A stretch of DNA of 17,113 bases from CAVUAF01 sp964460655 (GCA_964460655.1 CAYWSH010000069.1:1-17113), one strand, 5' to 3'; counted from the stretch's first letter, positions 1-7,316 are shown. The notes: a model not told the origin generated them from the sequence alone. Translations and numbers: made by a program.

Positions 1-119
1 ACGATGGCCGCATCGGCCAGCCGCGGCGAGATGCCACGGGCGATATCAAGGGGCGTGGTGCCCTTGGGGACTTCCTTTTCGCTGCCATCGGGCAGCTTTA
101 CGCGAATGTTGTCTGCCAT
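1..119 (-). CDS. thrS: Threonine--tRNA ligase, N-terminal fragment (TGS domain)
   Basis: This is the first 39 codons of a gene that runs off the left edge. The translation begins MADNIRVKLPDGSEKEVPKG and continues TTPLDIARGISPRLADAAI. This matches the start of the TGS domain that opens bacterial threonyl-tRNA synthetases, the cytoplasmic enzymes that charge tRNA-Thr. The ATG is at 117-119 (read on minus), with AGGA five bases upstream as a modest ribosome binding site. The catalytic core and editing domain lie outside the window, so only the N-terminal domain supports the call. TGS domains also open RelA/SpoT and some GTPases, but there they are internal or C-terminal. A TGS at the extreme N-terminus with this wording favours ThrS. 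Confidence 0.85.
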   Translation of the reverse strand, partial: MADNIRVKLPDGSEKEVPKGTTPLDIARGISPRLADAAI

Positions 120-180
120 AAGAGTCCTGTAATGAATGCAAAAGAGATTGAGTTTATTAGCTGTGGTTGGTAAGGGCAAA

Positions 181-196
181 CGCGGGTCAGACCGCG
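181..196 (-). terminator. Possible weak terminator after the small membrane protein gene
   Basis: Just downstream of the stop at 201 (minus strand) the sequence can form a five-pair GC stem, CGCGG (192-196) with CCGCG (181-185), around a six-base loop. It is followed on the minus strand by TTTG. The stem is short and the T run is poor, so this is a tentative call. Confidence 0.3.
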
Positions 197-200
197 GCAG

Positions 201-506
201 CTATGTTCGCGGGGATGTTCGCGCGAGGTTGCGCCGCTCCCAGATCAGATGCGCGATGAACACGAGCGGCAGCGAGACGAGCGCCACGGGCAGTGCGATC
301 TGCCGGTAGGCCATCGACATGTCGGGCCGGGCGCCGCCGGCGATCCCCGCCACGACCAGGGACACGATCCCCACAAGCAGGCTCGCGAAGCCCAGCAGTA
401 CCGAAAGTAACAGGGCGGCCACGATGCTGCGCAGCACCGTGGAAACCCTTAGCTGGGAATGCCTTGCCATACCGCTAAAAATCATACCGCGAATCTGCCT
501 GGTCAT
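201..506 (-). CDS. Small hypothetical membrane protein, two predicted helices
   Basis: This 101-residue protein is not one I recognise. After about 25 basic, Arg-rich N-terminal residues it has a long hydrophobic stretch (about 27-55, rich in Leu, Val and Ala). A short polar loop (GGARPDMSMAYRQ) follows, then a second hydrophobic segment (about 71-88) ending in IWERRN and a basic tail. This predicts a small inner-membrane protein with both ends in the cytoplasm. The start is uncertain: Met1, Met8 and Met13 are all in frame, and only a weak purine-rich AAGTAAG precedes Met1. It sits between thrS on the same strand (about 80 nt away) and the divergent cyclic-di-GMP gene, with which it shares a roughly 100-nt upstream region. 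No function is inferred. Confidence 0.55.
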   Translation of the reverse strand: MTRQIRGMIFSGMARHSQLRVSTVLRSIVAALLLSVLLGFASLLVGIVSLVVAGIAGGARPDMSMAYRQIALPVALVSLPLVFIAHLIWERRNLARTSPRT

Positions 507-540
507 GCTTACTTTGGTTTGGCCACAAACCCCTAAATGA

Positions 541-570
541 TTGCCCGTGTTCGACCAACTGTCCTATAGT
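541..570 (+). promoter_or_regulatory. Candidate sigma-70 promoter for the GGDEF/HD-GYP gene, flanked by an inverted repeat
   Basis: TTGCCC (541-546) and TATAGT (565-570) are separated by 18 bases and lie 38 bases before the ATG at 608. They match the consensus -35 and -10 boxes at four and five of six positions. An eight-base perfect inverted repeat, TGCCCGTG (542-549) and CACGGGCA (580-587), begins in the -35 box and ends past the -10, so it could be an operator. Its half-sites resemble the REP-like palindrome found elsewhere in the window. Confidence 0.4.
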
Positions 571-607
571 CCACTCACCCACGGGCATTCATCCGGCCTA
601 AATCTCA

Positions 608-3600
608 ATGAGTTCCATCCTGGTCCAGATCGTGGTGGTGCCGGGCGTGATCGCTTCGCTCCTGCTGGCGATCTTCACGTTCCTGTACCGGCAGACCCGC
701 GACCGCTATTTCCGTGCCTGGCAATTGGGCTGGGCCGCCTACGTTGCGCACTTCCTGCTGCTCTCCTGGAACTTCTTCGGCCACCGCAACGTGGTCACGG
801 CGTTCTTCTCCGACTTCACGTTCTGCTTGATGGCGTGGTCGGTGCTGCGCTCGACGCGGCTGATGCGAAACCGCCAGCCCTTCCGCTGGTTCGACGCCGC
901 TTTTCTAGCCATAGCGAGCGCCTGGAGTGTGCTCGGCATCTTCCTGGAGGCGGCGAACTCGGCCGTACCGCCCACGTATCGCATCGGGCCGGTGCGCATC
1001 CCGTTCCTCCATTTCGGCTTTGCCGACCTGGAGGTGCCGTACCTGCAGATCGAGATCGGCATCGGGCTTACGCTCGCCGTCTCGGCCTACCGCTTCTTTG
1101 CCCATGGCGCACGACGCGGCTCCACCGGCTTCCGCTTGCTCGGTGGCGCGGTCGGCTTCTGGGCTTTCCTGCTACTGCTGGTCCCGTTCCACGGCCTGCT
1201 CGAAGGGCCGCTCGCCGCCGTCGGTCATTTCCTTGGTCCACTGCCGCAGATGCTCCTCGCCATCGCGCAGGTCATGGTGCTGTTCGAGCGGGAACGCCGC
1301 AGCGTGCAGGAGAACCTGCTCGCCTTCTCGGTCTTCGACGTCGATCACACGCGCAGCCTCACTCCCGCCGAGGTCGCGCCCGCGATGCAGCAGTTGCTCG
1401 ATGGACTCGCGAAGACCCTCGATGTGGAGATGGGCGTCATGTGCATCGCGCAGGATTGGCGCTCGCACCTGCCGTCAGTGCATCGCGGCATCTCCGCCGA
1501 AGCGCTGGCCGCCTGCGACCACGAGAACATGGTGGAGTTTCTGAAGGACCTGGCAACGCGCCGCGGTGGCCTCGCCTCGCTGCGCGACCTGGATGAACCG
1601 GGCCTGCTGGTGCAGGAGCACGTGGGCAGCTTCGAAAAGATGCGCCGCTGGATGCTGAGCAACGGCTGCCCCGGCGTGACCATTGCCAACCTGCAGACGC
1701 GCGAGCGGTGCTTCGGCTGTATCGTGCTGCCGCACCAAGCCGGCATCGCACCCGGTCCCGCGCAGCTGCGCCTGCTCCTCGGCCTGGCGACGCAGATCGC
1801 GCTCACCCTCGAGAATTACGTGCTGATGCACGACGCCCGCCGCCGCACCAAGGAGTACGAGCTGCTCACCCACGTCGGGCAGGTCGTCAGCTCGCATCTC
1901 GATGCCGACGAAGTGCTGCTTGCGTTCCAGCGCGAACTGGGCCAGCTCTTCGACACCAGCAACATGTATGTCGCCTTCCTCGATGGCAACACCGTGCGCT
2001 TCGACCTGGAAGTCATCAACAACGTGGTGCAGCCGAAGCGATCGCGGCCCGCGGGGAATTTCTTCACCGAGCACGTGATCCGTACCGGCCGGCCGCTGCT
2101 CATCCGTTCCGAAGTCGAAAAGGTCCGCGCCAAGCTGGGATGCGTGGCGCCGCCGCTCCCCGCCAAGTGCCTCGCCATGGTGCCCATCGTGATGTACGAC
2201 AAGCCGGCGGGCGTGATGGCGGCCATCAATCACGAGCGCGAGTTTATGTACAGCGACCGCGACATCGAAGTCCTTACGACCGCCGCGGGCCAGGTCGCCG
2301 TGGCCATGGAGAACGCGCGCCTGTTCAGCGAAGAGCAGCGCCGCGCCCGCTACCTGGCGTTCCTGAACAACGTTTCCAAGACCGCCATCTCTAGCCAACA
2401 CGCCGAGCCGCTGCTGGCTGAGATCGTCAGCGAGATCCAGAAGAACTTCCGCTTCGACCACATCGGCATCGGCATCCTCGATTACGCGACCAAGGACATC
2501 GAGATCAAAGCCGAGGCCGGCACGAGCGTGCAGGCGCTGGGACGCCGTGTGTCGTTGGGGACCGGCATCATGGGCCGGGTGGCGCGCAGCAACGAGATGG
2601 CGCTCATCCAGAATTCGGGCGAGGAGAAGCTGGGTGCGATCCTCGACGACGCCCGTTCCGTCCTGTCGATACCGATCGCCTACGGCGAATCGCTGCTCGG
2701 CGTGCTCAACGTGGAGAGCCGTCGCGAGGACGCCTTCGGCCAGCAGGAAGTCCTCATCCTGCGCACGCTTGCCGACTTGCTTGCTACCGCGCTGCACAAC
2801 GCCTTCGTCTTCCAGAAGCTGCAGCAGCAGTCCATCACCGACGGGCTCACGGGCATCAAGACGCGCCGCTTCTTCGTCGAAGCCTTGCAGTCGGAATGGA
2901 AGCGCGCTTCGCGCTCCGGGCGCCCGTTCTCCGTCGTCCTCATGGATCTCGACAAGTTCAAGAGCGTGAACGACAACCTCGGCCACCTTGAGGGCGACCT
3001 GGTGCTCGCGCGCGTCGGCCGCCTGCTGGAGCAGAAGTGCCGCCAGTCGAACGTAGTGGCGCGCTACGGCGGCGACGAATTCGTCATCCTCATGCCGGAA
3101 ACGTCGCTCGAGCAGGCGCAGGTCCTCTCCGAGCGCTTGCGACTCTGGGTCGCGACCGATCCCATGCTGAACGAGATGCACATTACCGGCAGCTTCGGCG
3201 TCGCTTCTTTCCCGACGCACGGTGCGACGGCGGAGGAAGTATTGCGCGTCGCCGACGCCGGCATGTACGCCTCCAAGCATGCCGGCGGCGACAAGGTGGC
3301 GACGGTGGAAGACTTTGGCGATGCGGCGACCTCGCATCGCCAGCTGGTTTCCGCGTTCATCGAAGGCTTCCTGCAACGTGAACATTACGGGCCGGAACTT
3401 GCCGATGAACTCGTTCAGCGCCTGCACAAGCTGTCGGCTGCAGTGGAAGGCGATGCGGCGCCGGAAGCGCTGTGTGAAGCCGTGCTAACGCTGGCGCGCG
3501 CCGCCGAGAGCCGCGAGATGCACGCCACCGGCCACGGCGACATCGCCTCCCGCACCGCCGAGACGATTGGCCGCGCACTCGACCTGCCCGCCGACGAACT

Positions 3601-4042
3601 CAACGACGTCATCTTCGCGGCCCGTGTCCACGACGTGGGCAAGATCCTCATCCCGGAGCGCATCCTCAACAAGAACGGCCCGCTGACGGCGGACGAAAAG
3701 TATTTGCTGAAGATGCACGCCAGTATCGGCGGCGAGATAGCCGCCGCCATCCCCGGCGCGCACCGCGTAGCGCAGTATATCCGCGGGCATCACGAGCGCT
3801 TCGATGGCTCAGGCTACCCGGATGGTTTGCACGGCGAGCAGATCTCGCTAGGCGCGCGCATCCTCGCCGTCGCCGAGGTCTACGCGAACATGGTGCTCGA
3901 CCGTCCGTATGCACCGGCTATGTCGCGCGATGCTGCCGCAGCCGCGCTAGAAGCAGCGAGCGGCACCCAGCTCGACGGCATGCTCGTCCGCATGCTGTTG
4001 CGTGAGTTCAAGCCCGAGCGCACTGCCCGTGCGGGGCTCTGA
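608..4042 (+). CDS. Membrane-anchored GAF-GGDEF-HD-GYP cyclic-di-GMP turnover protein
   Basis: This 1144-residue sensor probably both makes and degrades cyclic-di-GMP. About seven hydrophobic segments (residues 5-225) form a membrane sensor. They are followed by a degenerate GAF-like region (about 240-405) and two clearer GAF domains (about 425-575 and 585-740). The GGDEF domain starts at DGLTG (745) and has an intact GGDEF signature at 821-825. The HD-GYP domain (about 950-1130) keeps HDVGK (1008-1012), H976, H1037, HH (1061-1062) and DGSGYP (1066-1071). Two departures stand out. The RxxD inhibitory site is RQSN (812-815), so product inhibition there is probably lost. The metal-binding Asp of the usual AVAD motif is Glu1090, so phosphodiesterase activity is less certain. 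There is no strong ribosome binding site before the ATG. The gene ends exactly where the convergent ABC gene ends. Confidence 0.93.
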   Translation: MSSILVQIVVVPGVIASLLLAIFTFLYRQTRDRYFRAWQLGWAAYVAHFLLLSWNFFGHRNVVTAFFSDFTFCLMAWSVLRSTRLMRNRQPFRWFDAAFLAIASAWSVLGIFLEAANSAVPPTYRIGPVRIPFLHFGFADLEVPYLQIEIGIGLTLAVSAYRFFAHGARRGSTGFRLLGGAVGFWAFLLLLVPFHGLLEGPLAAVGHFLGPLPQMLLAIAQVMVLFERERRSVQENLLAFSVFDVDHTRSLTPAEVAPAMQQLLDGLAKTLDVEMGVMCIAQDWRSHLPSVHRGISAEALAACDHENMVEFLKDLATRRGGLASLRDLDEPGLLVQEHVGSFEKMRRWMLSNGCPGVTIANLQTRERCFGCIVLPHQAGIAPGPAQLRLLLGLATQIALTLENYVLMHDARRRTKEYELLTHVGQVVSSHLDADEVLLAFQRELGQLFDTSNMYVAFLDGNTVRFDLEVINNVVQPKRSRPAGNFFTEHVIRTGRPLLIRSEVEKVRAKLGCVAPPLPAKCLAMVPIVMYDKPAGVMAAINHEREFMYSDRDIEVLTTAAGQVAVAMENARLFSEEQRRARYLAFLNNVSKTAISSQHAEPLLAEIVSEIQKNFRFDHIGIGILDYATKDIEIKAEAGTSVQALGRRVSLGTGIMGRVARSNEMALIQNSGEEKLGAILDDARSVLSIPIAYGESLLGVLNVESRREDAFGQQEVLILRTLADLLATALHNAFVFQKLQQQSITDGLTGIKTRRFFVEALQSEWKRASRSGRPFSVVLMDLDKFKSVNDNLGHLEGDLVLARVGRLLEQKCRQSNVVARYGGDEFVILMPETSLEQAQVLSERLRLWVATDPMLNEMHITGSFGVASFPTHGATAEEVLRVADAGMYASKHAGGDKVATVEDFGDAATSHRQLVSAFIEGFLQREHYGPELADELVQRLHKLSAAVEGDAAPEALCEAVLTLARAAESREMHATGHGDIASRTAETIGRALDLPADELNDVIFAARVHDVGKILIPERILNKNGPLTADEKYLLKMHASIGGEIAAAIPGAHRVAQYIRGHHERFDGSGYPDGLHGEQISLGARILAVAEVYANMVLDRPYAPAMSRDAAAAALEAASGTQLDGMLVRMLLREFKPERTARAGL

Positions 4043-4861
4043 TCACTGACTACTGATCTCCGGCGTGGCCGCCAGGAGTGTGCTGGTGTATGGGTGTTGC
4101 GGCGCCAGCGTGATCTGCTCGGTCGTTCCACTCTCCACGATCTTGCCGCGGCTCATTACCGCGATGCGCGTCGCCAGGTACCGCACCAGCGGCATCGAGT
4201 GCGAGATGAACAGGTAGGTCAACCGGAACTCGCGTTGCAACTCGGCGAGCAGATTCATGATCTGTGCGCCCACGCTGACATCGAGCGCCGAGACCGGTTC
4301 ATCACACACGATGACCTTCGGCCGTAGCGCCAACGCGCGTGCAATGCCGATGCGCTGCCGTTGCCCGCCGGAGAACTCGTGCGGATAGCGCTGCAGCGCC
4401 GATTCGTCGAGCCCGACCGCACGGAGCAGCTCGCGCGGGCCTGTGTGGACGCGGGCGACCTCGCCCGTGTCGCGGCCGTCAGGCCGCGGGTGGACACCGT
4501 GGATGATCATGGGCTCTTCCAGGATCTGGCGCACCCGCATCCGCGGATCGAGCGATGCGAACGGGTCCTGGAAGATGATCTGCATGTCGCGCCGCAATCG
4601 CCGCATCTCGCTGCGCGACGCGGCGAGCACATCGCGGCCTTCGAAGTGAACACTGCCGCTGGTCGGTTCGACCAGGCGCAGCAGCATGCGGCCGAGGGTG
4701 CTCTTGCCTGAGCCCGATTCACCCACTACGCCCAGCGTCTCGCCCGCCTCGATCATGAAAGAGACGTCGTCCACGGCGCGCACATCGGCGCGTGTGCGGC
4801 CCAGGGCCGCGTCGCTTCCGGAGAAGACTTTGACGAGATTGCGCGCTTCGAGTAAAGCCAC
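4043..4861 (-). CDS. Oligopeptide/dipeptide-type ABC transporter ATP-binding protein (OppF/DppF family)
   Basis: This 272-residue ATPase belongs to the second-ATPase class of peptide/nickel importers. It has Walker A GESGSGKS (47-54), Q-loop FQDP (Gln98), signature SGGQRQR (164-170), Walker B VIVCDEP (Asp187, Glu188) and switch His221. The C-terminal HPYTSTLLAA is typical of the Opp/Dpp oligonucleotide-binding tail. I chose the GTG at 4859-4861, giving VALLEARNLVKVF, because family members start like this. The longer frame begins with a TTG at 4883-4885 inside the T run of the upstream gene's terminator and has no usable ribosome binding site. Residues 123-142, between the Q-loop and the signature, are encoded by a REP-like palindrome and look like an insertion of about ten residues relative to E. 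coli DppF. No permease or binding-protein genes are adjacent, so it is an orphan here. The last residues (SSQ) come from a small heptamer repeat. Confidence 0.9.
   Translation of the reverse strand: MALLEARNLVKVFSGSDAALGRTRADVRAVDDVSFMIEAGETLGVVGESGSGKSTLGRMLLRLVEPTSGSVHFEGRDVLAASRSEMRRLRRDMQIIFQDPFASLDPRMRVRQILEEPMIIHGVHPRPDGRDTGEVARVHTGPRELLRAVGLDESALQRYPHEFSGGQRQRIGIARALALRPKVIVCDEPVSALDVSVGAQIMNLLAELQREFRLTYLFISHSMPLVRYLATRIAVMSRGKIVESGTTEQITLAPQHPYTSTLLAATPEISSQ
4044..4057. repeat. Two tandem YACTGAY heptamers at a convergent gene end
   Basis: CACTGAC and TACTGAT stand in tandem directly after the stop codon of the cyclic-di-GMP gene. On the minus strand they supply the stop and the last codons (SSQ) of the ABC ATPase. 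The unit is short and seen only twice, so the repeat call rests mainly on the exact heptamer period. Confidence 0.3.
4436..4500. repeat. REP-like compound palindrome inside the ABC ATPase gene
   Basis: Two adjacent inverted repeats lie within the coding region. CGGGCGA (4452-4458) pairs with TCGCCCG (4461-4467) across two bases, and the stem extends imperfectly to about eleven pairs (4448-4471). CGCGGCC (4471-4477) pairs with GGCCGCG (4482-4488) across four bases. Positions 4443-4471 match the copy at 10586-10615 with few differences. The element is read in frame and its first half encodes VARVHTG, the same peptide as the second copy. It is therefore a translated insertion rather than an intergenic repeat. 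Confidence 0.7.
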
Positions 4862-4883
4862 ACCAGGAGTGTACCGCTGAGAC

Positions 4884-4914
4884 AAAAAACCGCAGAGGCT
4901 AGGAACCTCCGCGG
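4884..4914 (-). terminator. Intrinsic terminator of the glycine-zipper gene
   Basis: Reading the minus strand, CCGCGGAGG (4906-4914) and CCTCTGCGG (4890-4898) form a nine-pair stem with one G-T wobble and a seven-base loop. Six T residues (4884-4889) follow. It lies 22 bases past the stop of the secreted glycine-zipper protein and just ahead of the ABC ATPase, so it separates the two transcripts. The stem sequence belongs to the CCTCTGCGG repeat family also seen near 7300 and 16950. Confidence 0.75.
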
Positions 4915-4936
4915 TCAGAAATGCACTAAGGCTTAC

Positions 4937-5530
4937 TTACTTACGCCGCGCTGCTGCGGCTCCCGGAGGGCTCACCGTGAAGGTGAGCAGGGCTTCGGCC
5001 GGGATCACCGCTTCTTCCTTGCCGGTCATCGCGGCCACGCCGGTACCGGCTGCCGCGCCGGCGCCTGCGCCGATGGCTGCGCCCTTACCGCCGCCGGCCA
5101 GTGCGCCGATGATGGCGCCCGCGGCTGCGCCGCCACCGATCTTGGTGACGTTGCTCTTGGTGTGGCTCTTACCGCGACGTCCCACGGCGGTTGACGTCAC
5201 CTGCTGGTCGCCGACTTGTGTGAGCCGCACCGTCAGGATGCCCGGCGCGTGCAGGCGTCCGCTCGACTTCGCGTTGGTCACGCGACCCTTCACCGCCGTA
5301 CCTGCGGCAACGATGGTCTTGCCATTGACCACCACGTCCTTGGCAACGGTGCCGTCCCACATCGTCCCCGACGTTGTCGAGCCGGAGTTGAGTGAACTGG
5401 CGATACGCACCGACACCGGTGTGCCGGCAGGGATCGCCTCGGCGGCATCGGCGTACTGCGCCACAAACAGCGCCACCACGAGCACTGCAAACCCGACAGC
5501 AAAACGTTTAAGCACAGGATGAGAGATCAT
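4937..5530 (-). CDS. Secreted glycine-zipper protein of unknown function
   Basis: This 197-residue exported protein starts at an ATG preceded by a very good ribosome binding site (GGGAGGAG). Residues 1-29 are a classical signal peptide with a basic start (LKR), a hydrophobic core and a cleavage site near YADA/AEA. The mature part begins with a beta-rich region (about 33-125) containing IPAGTPVSVRIASSLNSG, resembling a repeated fold in envelope proteins of Acidobacteriota. This is followed by an Ala/Gly-rich glycine-zipper stretch (about 132-165, with AGAIIGALAGG and GAAIGAGAGAAAG). The tail (AEALLTFTVSPPG) returns to beta character. Glycine zippers mediate packing of membrane helices, so it probably lies in the periplasm or outer membrane. 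It appears to be monocistronic, with its own terminator downstream. I can assign no enzymatic role. Confidence 0.8.
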   Translation of the reverse strand: MISHPVLKRFAVGFAVLVVALFVAQYADAAEAIPAGTPVSVRIASSLNSGSTTSGTMWDGTVAKDVVVNGKTIVAAGTAVKGRVTNAKSSGRLHAPGILTVRLTQVGDQQVTSTAVGRRGKSHTKSNVTKIGGGAAAGAIIGALAGGGKGAAIGAGAGAAAGTGVAAMTGKEEAVIPAEALLTFTVSPPGAAAARRK

Positions 5531-5690
5531 GACTCCTCCCTTTCGATCAGGATCTTCGATAAGGTTGCTGGGTACCCAAAAATGTGATGCACCCAGCGGT
5601 AGCCAGGGCTGCCTCCTTCGATGTAATAGTTACGCGTACCGCAGCTTTGCCTTCCATTCGCCGCGTGGTCAGGTGATATCCTCCCGCGTT

Positions 5691-6838
5691 ATGCGACGTG
5701 TGATCACGCTCTTCCTCCTTGCTGCGGCAGCTATAGCGCAATCGTCCCCTGGTCCGGCTAAGGCGCTGCACGCGCTCTTCGACCGCGCCTGGGACTATGA
5801 GATGGAGCAGCATCCCACGCGCGCCTCGTCGCTGGGTGACCGCCGGTGGAACGACCGCTGGGACGATCTGAGTCCGGCGGCGATCGAAGCACGCCATCAG
5901 CACGACATCGCGACCCTCGCTGAACTGAAGAAGATCCCGCGCGCCGTCCTAACGCCCGCCGACCAGCTCAACTACGACCTGTTCCAGCAGCAGTACGAGC
6001 GTCGCATCGAGGGCCACAAGTTCCACTGGCATCTCGTTACGCTGAACCAGCGCGGCGGCATCCAGACGGCGAACGAGCTCGGCGATTCGCTGCGCTTCGA
6101 GACCCTCAAGGATTACGAAGACTGGATCACGCGCCTCAACCGCTTCCCGGAGCATATGAAGCAGAACATTGCGCTCATGCGCCAGGGCATCGCGGAAAAG
6201 ATCCTGCTGCCCAAGGTCATCATGCAGCGCATCCCGGGGCAGATCGAGAAGCAGATCGTCGGCGACCCTGCGCAGAGCTCGTTCTACAAGCCGTTCACGC
6301 GCTTCCCCGCCTCGATCTCCGCCGCCGATCGTGAACGGCTAAGCGCTGCCGCCCGTACCGCGATCGCGAACGCTGTCGTCCCCGCATTCCGCGAATTCCA
6401 CGAGTTCTTCGTGCAGGATTACCTGCCCGCTTGTTACGACCAGGTCGGCATCTGGCAGTTGCCGCAGGGCGACGAGATGTACCGCTACTTCGTGCGCTCG
6501 TTCACCACCACGGACATGACGCCGCAGCAGGTGCACGAAAAGGGACAAGCGGAAGTGAAGCGCATTCGCGCCGAGATGGAAGCCATCAAGCAGCAGACCG
6601 GCTTCACCGGCACGATGCCAGAGTTTTTCAACTATCTGCGCACCGATCCGAAGTTCTTCTACAAGGACCCGCAGGAGCTGTTCAACGCGTACAAAGTCAT
6701 CGCGAAGACCATCGATCCCAACCTCGTGAAAGTCTTCCGCGTGCTGCCGCGCACGCCGTACGGCGTCGAGGCGATCCCCGACATCTCCGCACCGGATACG
6801 ACGGCGGCGTACTATCGCCAACTCTCCGCCGACGGCTC
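5691..6838 (+). CDS. Secreted DUF885 family protein, C-terminus lost in assembly gap
   Basis: I chose the ATG at 5691 because it opens a signal peptide (MRRVITLFLLAAAAIAQ, cleavage near AIA/QSS). The longer in-frame extension back to 5529 is not protein-like. The 382 residues before the gap match the DUF885 family: an N-terminal region with LFDRAWDYEMEQHPTRASSLGD, then TPADQLNYDLFQQQYERR, then an all-helical body ending in ISAPDTTAAYYRQ. From memory, the family is about 580-600 residues and carries a conserved HExxPGH-like motif in its C-terminal part, suggesting a metallopeptidase-like role. That part falls in the N run, so the catalytic signature cannot be checked. It is presumably periplasmic. 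The reading frame continues for 14 codons beyond the gap only by chance. Confidence 0.85.
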
Positions 6839-6938
6839 NNNNNNNNNNNNNNNNNNNNNNNNNNNNNNNNNNNNNNNNNNNNNNNNNNNNNNNNNNNNNN
6901 NNNNNNNNNNNNNNNNNNNNNNNNNNNNNNNNNNNNNN
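6839..6938. other. Scaffold gap of 100 N
   Basis: Exactly 100 N separate the DUF885 gene from the glycosylase gene. The round number suggests a placeholder rather than a measured distance. The missing ends of the two genes (about 200 codons of DUF885 and about 80 codons of the glycosylase) could not fit into 100 bases, so the real gap is probably 0.8 kb or more, unless one gene is genuinely broken. Confidence 0.97.
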
Positions 6939-6939
6939 A

Positions 6940-7281
6940 GGCGACGCGGGCTGCGTGCTGATCCGCGCGCTAGAGCCTCTTAGTGGCCTGCGAATGATGG
7001 CGCGGAATCGCAGGGTGACGATGCCGAAGGAGGTCAGCGATCGCGAACGCCGTATGCTGACCAGTGGCCCATCGCGTCTTTGCGAAGCGTTCGGCATCAC
7101 GCGCGCGCATGATAACGACCGCGACATGACGCGCCCGGACTCCGGCCTCTGGCTTGCCGGCGATGGCTACAGGCCGAAAGAGATCCTGGCGACGCCGCGC
7201 ATCGGCATCACCAAGTCGGCCGCAGCGGAGCTGCGCTTCTTGATTCGTGGTAACGGATTCGTGTCGGGAAAGCGGGCTTAA
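6940..7281 (+). CDS. mpg: DNA-3-methyladenine glycosylase (Mpg/AAG family), C-terminal part
   Basis: The frame is open from the edge of the gap to a TAA at 7279. It encodes 113 residues beginning GDAGCVLIRALEPLSGL. The blocks VLIRALEP, MLTSGPSRLCEAFGIT, PRIGI and RFLIRGNGFVS, in that order, are characteristic of the second half of the Mpg/AAG family. These are monofunctional DNA glycosylases that excise 3-methyladenine and related alkylated purines in base-excision repair. Family members are about 190-200 residues, so roughly the first 80 are missing. These include the catalytic Glu in the ETEAY motif and the damaged-base pocket, which fall in the gap. The GTG at 6955 is an internal valine of the VLIRA strand and not the start. 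The gene converges on the small secreted protein, with a hairpin between them. Confidence 0.85.
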   Translation, partial: GDAGCVLIRALEPLSGLRMMARNRRVTMPKEVSDRERRMLTSGPSRLCEAFGITRAHDNDRDMTRPDSGLWLAGDGYRPKEILATPRIGITKSAAAELRFLIRGNGFVSGKRA

Positions 7282-7286
7282 AGGCA

Positions 7287-7316
7287 AGAGGACGCAGTTG
7301 AGACTCTGCGTCCTCT
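7287..7316. terminator. Bidirectional hairpin between convergent genes
   Basis: AGAGGACGCAG (7287-7297) and CTGCGTCCTCT (7306-7316) form a perfect eleven-base inverted repeat with an eight-base loop. It sits in the 44 bases between the stop codons of the glycosylase (plus) and the small secreted protein (minus). No long T run follows on either side, so termination may be imperfect, but the position suits a shared terminator. It belongs to the same repeat family as the hairpins near 4900 and 16930. Confidence 0.6.

Noticed and set aside
1475..3427. Long minus-strand open frame (650 codons) opposite the GGDEF/HD-GYP gene
   Set aside because: It mirrors the codon pattern of the sense gene, with no recognisable motif or ribosome binding site.
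4862..4885. TTG start for the ABC ATPase
   Set aside because: The codon lies inside the T run of the neighbouring terminator with no suitably placed Shine-Dalgarno; the GTG at 4861 gives the usual family N-terminus.
5569..5578. TGGGTACCCA palindrome upstream of the glycine-zipper gene
   Set aside because: A ten-base palindrome is short, is not aligned with any visible promoter boxes, and has no second copy in the window.
5529..6983. Single 484-residue protein spanning the N gap
   Set aside because: The N-terminal extension before 5691 is not protein-like, and the codons after the gap belong to another frame where the glycosylase is read.
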